Source: Pseudisothecium myosuroides (lineage: Eukaryota; Streptophyta; Bryopsida; Hypnales; Lembophyllaceae). From it: a stretch of DNA of 64,000 bases. The notes beneath the pieces were generated by a model that worked only from the letters and a program-made list of their open reading frames with translations, had not been told where the DNA came from and made no database searches. The stretch lies in contig OX637293.1 of NCBI GenBank assembly GCA_951799445.1, positions 16,368,001 through 16,432,000 of the forward strand, written 5' to 3'. Made by a program: the position numbers and the translations under genes. Shown piece after piece: positions 60,457 to 64,000 of the stretch. Positions within the stretch are counted from its first letter, which is position 1; every line of letters begins with the position of its first letter.

Positions 60457-62639
60457 ACTGCCTTCCAGATTGACCACGCCGGCGCGCTTACGGGTTCACT
60501 GCGAGGTGGCCAAAAAAAGGCCTTCAGTTAACTGCGAGGTGGGTGGCCTGGCGGGAAAAGGGCGTGCCAATGACCGTGATTGCTGCAGTTGTCCTGCAAG
60601 TTAGGCCGTCGAGACTGGACGCCAAGCCCTGGGAGTTGGCCGGTTTCCCCCCGGTCCGTTGAGGCTTCGAGCCAGAATTGCTTTGGCTTTGGGCTGTTGC
60701 AGACTTGCATATTGGATTTGTTAACTTTGTTTGCTTGTTGGGAAGTGGGAAGTCGAGAGGTTGGGAACCTCATGGCTCACGACATCACGCCTTTTCTTGA
60801 TATTTGCAAACTTTTCCTAGCCTTGCTCATGAATCTGAGTCAAGAGTTGAGAGATCAGGCCATGTGGCTGTGTGAAATTTTTTCTGCACCTGCAACTACT
60901 GTACCTACTTCTTTAGCGGTTTTAGGTTGAGCTTCGATCTGCACCTCACCACGTACAAGAAGAGATTGATGAACCTCACCGAGTCCAGATCTGTGAGTTT
61001 CAACTGCGAAAGTATTCTATCATGTGGTGAACTTGTAAGCAGTTTCAGATTGGTGCAAGTTTGAGATCTGTTGGAATTCAAGATTTTTCTCTTCTTTGCG
61101 ATGGGTATTCCTTTTGTTTCTTCTTGTTTTCATTTGTTTCTTTGCTACATTGTTTTTTTGTTTCTGGGTTTTAGAAACACTGGATCGGGAAATCGCTGGA
61201 TCGGATTGTTTGGAAGTAGGTCATCGTTCTGTGCATACTGGAGATCACTTGATCATCAATGTAAGGCTTGACCTAGCTAGGCTAGTCTCACCTAGTTTTC
61301 GATCGAACTTTACCACGTGCATGCAGCAGCTAGTGGTGGAAAAAGGTGTGATTTAATATAGCTCTATGCTTTTGCAATTCGTCCTTAGTATCGCAGCAAG
61401 CCGCAAGATTGAAGAATTTGAGGCTTTTCGTGATTTGGTGGTGGAACCGTGAAACTGTCAATGGCTCAAACTGCAATTCTTATCTCCCCACCCCGATGAT
61501 ACCCAACCGTGCAAGCATCTAGAGTTGTCCATGCGAGTATGGTTCATTTTGGAAGCGGGCTGAGTGCCTTTTGTAACAGATAATTGCGGCGAAAGTATTC
61601 TATCATATGGTGAATGTGATTAATTGATTTCGATGAAACAAAGTTGTAAGCAATCTAAGCAGTCTAATGTAAACAACATAATCTCACAGCTCTCATGGCA
61701 AAGTGTTAAATGTGTACTGGGTTGCTTGTTCTTTGTTCTACTGTACATAGTTATTTAGTGCATTCTTATTTTCTGCGCAGGGCATTCAGAAATTGAGCGA
61801 TGCTAGACTTGCGAAAGCCTTCCAAGCCTTGCTTGCAGAATTGCTAAAGACGTTCAAGTAAGGTCCGGTTTTCCATCTGTTTTTCGACTTTGAATAAACC
61901 CAAGTGCTCTCATTTTAAAGTTTGTAAGGTCTGTTAGTTGCACAATACGGCAATGGAAAAGGACTAGGTATGTGTCACTGGACTGTCTTGTTTGCAGGGA
62001 TATTTTATAAATTCGAGGTGTCTAATGTTGACTTAGTTTCTCCGACCAGATCAGACAGTCAACAATGCAAACCAAATTAGCAAGAATTAACCTTGAGGTG
62101 GGCCAATTGAGGGATCAATCAACACATCAGGCGATCAATCTTGGGGCCATTTGAATCAAGCCTGAGCATGAATCACGGATCAATCAACACATCAGGCAAC
62201 TTGAATCCATTGAGGTATTGATTCCTCAGAAACTTCTTGTTTTTCTTTCAGTTGTTTATATTTGCTCATCTGAATGATCTGAATGAGTCAATGACTTGCT
62301 GGGGTTTATTTAAGGTAGTATGGCCTAAAAGCGATGCTGCTTTAATTTGCAAGGAAGCTGAAAGTGTGATCAGAAGTAGAATTTCACAGTGCAGTACGAG
62401 TATTTATGATCTTAATGTGCTGCTAGTATGAGCTCTTAAGAAGGCGACGTTTTGATCTTATACTGTTTTCCATAAAGCGTCCAGATTTCTTTATTTCCAT
62501 AATGTCACAGTCGAGGTGCCCCAAATACTTGTGATTATGTGGCATTTGGTTACACCGTGACGATCTATTGCTCTGGATGTAAATGTAAAAGTGACACTAG
62601 AGAAGGGCCAAGGGGTTGCTTGAAAGTGATCTAGAACCC
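60457..62639 (+). other. Moderately GC-rich region with unidentified exon-like frames
   Basis: An ATG at 60772 opens AHDITPFLDICKLFLALL followed by MNLSQELRDQAMWLCEIF, ending at TGA near 60930. At about 61782-61860, after a pyrimidine tract and AG, a frame reads IQKLSDARLAKAFQALLAEL and ends at a GT-like donor. Both look more protein-like than the surroundings, and they could be exons of one plus-strand gene starting at 57453, but I recognise no family and cannot join them with confidence. Confidence 0.3.
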
Positions 62640-63100
62640 TTTACACACTACCAAACATTTTTTTTTATCATGTCGGTATGCAACTTCTTGGGACATATCA
62701 TAACAGAGTGTCATTTACGGGCTGATCTGCCTTTTTCACAGGTTTCTTTGAACTGAAATATTTTTGGATCATTTTTCAGAGAAAGAAAAATGGATGTGGA
62801 ACATTACACAAGTGGTTTCATATTTTTTGATTTGTTTTTGAATTACTTATGAATTTTCAAAAAAAAATGTTGTAGGCACCTATTTGTGACCCTAGGTCTT
62901 CCTAAATCTGACCACTTGCAACTTCTAAAGTGATTTGAGTTAATGAAGGCCAATGATTGGCTCTTACAATAGATAATGCTTTTCTCTCTATTCTCTCAGT
63001 GGCTTGAGAGGTTCATTTAAGAACCACTTAATATCCATTTCATACTTAAATATAGGGTCGATTTGAAGAGGCTGCTCGCTTTTAGAGTACACTACGTTAG
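62640..63100. mobile_element. Fragments of two TIR families
   Basis: About 62740-63030 resembles 39630-39790 (shared block TGAATTACTTATGAATTTTC and the following TAGGCACCTATT), without the CACTA MITE found there. At 63072-63098, GCTCGCTTTTAGAGTACACT then ACGTTA matches an end of the 20250-20556 family. Confidence 0.6.
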
Positions 63101-64000
63101 GGGTTGTTGAGTTTCATTTCTGGGATTTCTGAAATTTTGGGTGAGGTCATGTGCTGTCATGGAGCTGTGGATTCAAAGGTTCTTAAATCTTAATAAAAGA
63201 GAAAATAAAATGAGTTGCTTCAAAGGTGACTAATTGTATAAGAATTGTGTGAACTTCATGTTGTGATGGGTATTGTATCACTTGCCTCACTTGTGATCTG
63301 GTGTGATTGGATTTTTCCATTGGAGATTGGTAACTTGACCAACTTGATAACCATGTAAATTCCTATTCTTGTCGTCAAAATTAACTACACCTAATTTCAA
63401 CTTTTTTAAAACCACACAGTCTAGAATCTTGCCTAAAATGTACTTCCATTCTTCATGAGAGCCTATTGTTGGTTGTCCAAAATCTTATTTCAACACTTTG
63501 AATATTTGTAGTTTATCTATACTTGCCAATAAATATACATTCTAAAATAATGTAAAATTTTCTTTTTACTATCAATAAGATTCTACAAAGAAAAATTCAA
63601 TATAATGATGGAAACCATGTTGGATTGTTTTGTAGTGCAATTTTAAGTGTTGCTACTATAGTGTATAGCATTGTAGTTAAAGATTCACTGTTAGTGCATT
63701 GAATATTGTATTATTGATTCTTTTGGATGATGCTATAATGAACAGGCCTATAGAGAAGAAAGGTGGCCTTTTTACCAAATTTTTTGGTGTTTGATCAAAT
63801 TTAGAGGCGTATTGCAATAAGACATTGAGGTATATTTTGTTGTAAATGAATGATTTACAGTAATTTGGGTTTATTTGTTTAATAGGTTATTTGCTGATTC
63901 AATTCAAACCTTGTAATTGTTATACATATATTGCTCTTTCGGGACAATAGTCACTTGTTCCTAGAGGTCTCGGCTGTGTGGCTTCTGCAACTTAGTCTTG
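63101..64000. other. AT-rich DNA, nothing recognised
   Basis: No open frame of note. A short LRR-like phrase (ATTGGAGATTGGTAACTTGACCAA region, 63323-63360), just before a possible donor, echoes the LRR exons of the RLK. It is too short to call an exon. Confidence 0.4.

Noticed and set aside
60772..60930. Similarity to glycolipid transfer protein (FLDICKL)
   Set aside because: The resemblance covers only a few residues and the following conserved positions do not match.

Overview
This is nuclear DNA from a land plant. The evidence is GT-AG introns interrupting nearly every gene, a 17-exon plant-type leucine-rich-repeat receptor kinase (LRR-RLK), a Ty1/copia retrotransposon primed by initiator Met-tRNA, and dense AT-rich non-coding DNA full of inverted-repeat transposons. 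A Plavaka (KDZ-like) transposase and a DUF7869-type transposase-like gene together make a seed-free plant (bryophyte, lycophyte or fern) the best guess. That lineage call is inference, not proof.

1-22.6 kb: a tandem duplication about 14.4-14.9 kb apart. Copy B (9885-17964) is an apparently complete LRR-RLK of 845 aa. I assembled it from 17 exons whose splice phases all agree. Copy A (127-3049; its 5' part lies outside the window) is dead: an 83-bp deletion removes a splice acceptor and half an exon, and a 1-bp deletion shifts the kinase frame. Downstream of each copy lie three exons resembling COMMD4. They are open in B, but A has a stop codon. Several inverted-repeat elements are present in one copy and absent at the matching site of the other, which dates them after the duplication.

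22.6-33.8 kb: no recognised gene. It holds a 367-bp hairpin, an inverted copy of an element also found beside both RLK copies, CACTA-type non-autonomous elements, and nested terminal-inverted-repeat (TIR) elements.

33.8-39.4 kb: a 5.6-kb copia element with short LTRs, a GAAGA target-site duplication (TSD), primer-binding site and polypurine tract. It is inactivated by several stops and one frameshift, and a 202-bp CACTA MITE lies in its gag-protease region.

39.4-44.5 kb: nested TIR elements. One is a TTAA-bounded 2-kb element whose core is a 1.4-kb palindrome.

44.6-50.1 kb: a GC-richer island with an intact three-exon gene on the minus strand (964 aa, DUF7869-like). Just upstream is an array of about 15 units of about 63 bp.

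50.2-57.5 kb: a degenerate word-repeat tract, then an intact seven-exon Plavaka-like transposase gene (925 aa, minus strand).

57.5-64 kb: a 2.36-kb Harbinger-like TIR element, a few exon-like ORFs I cannot identify, and transposon fragments. I found no RNA gene and no CRISPR array. All splice models and percentages were worked out by eye.
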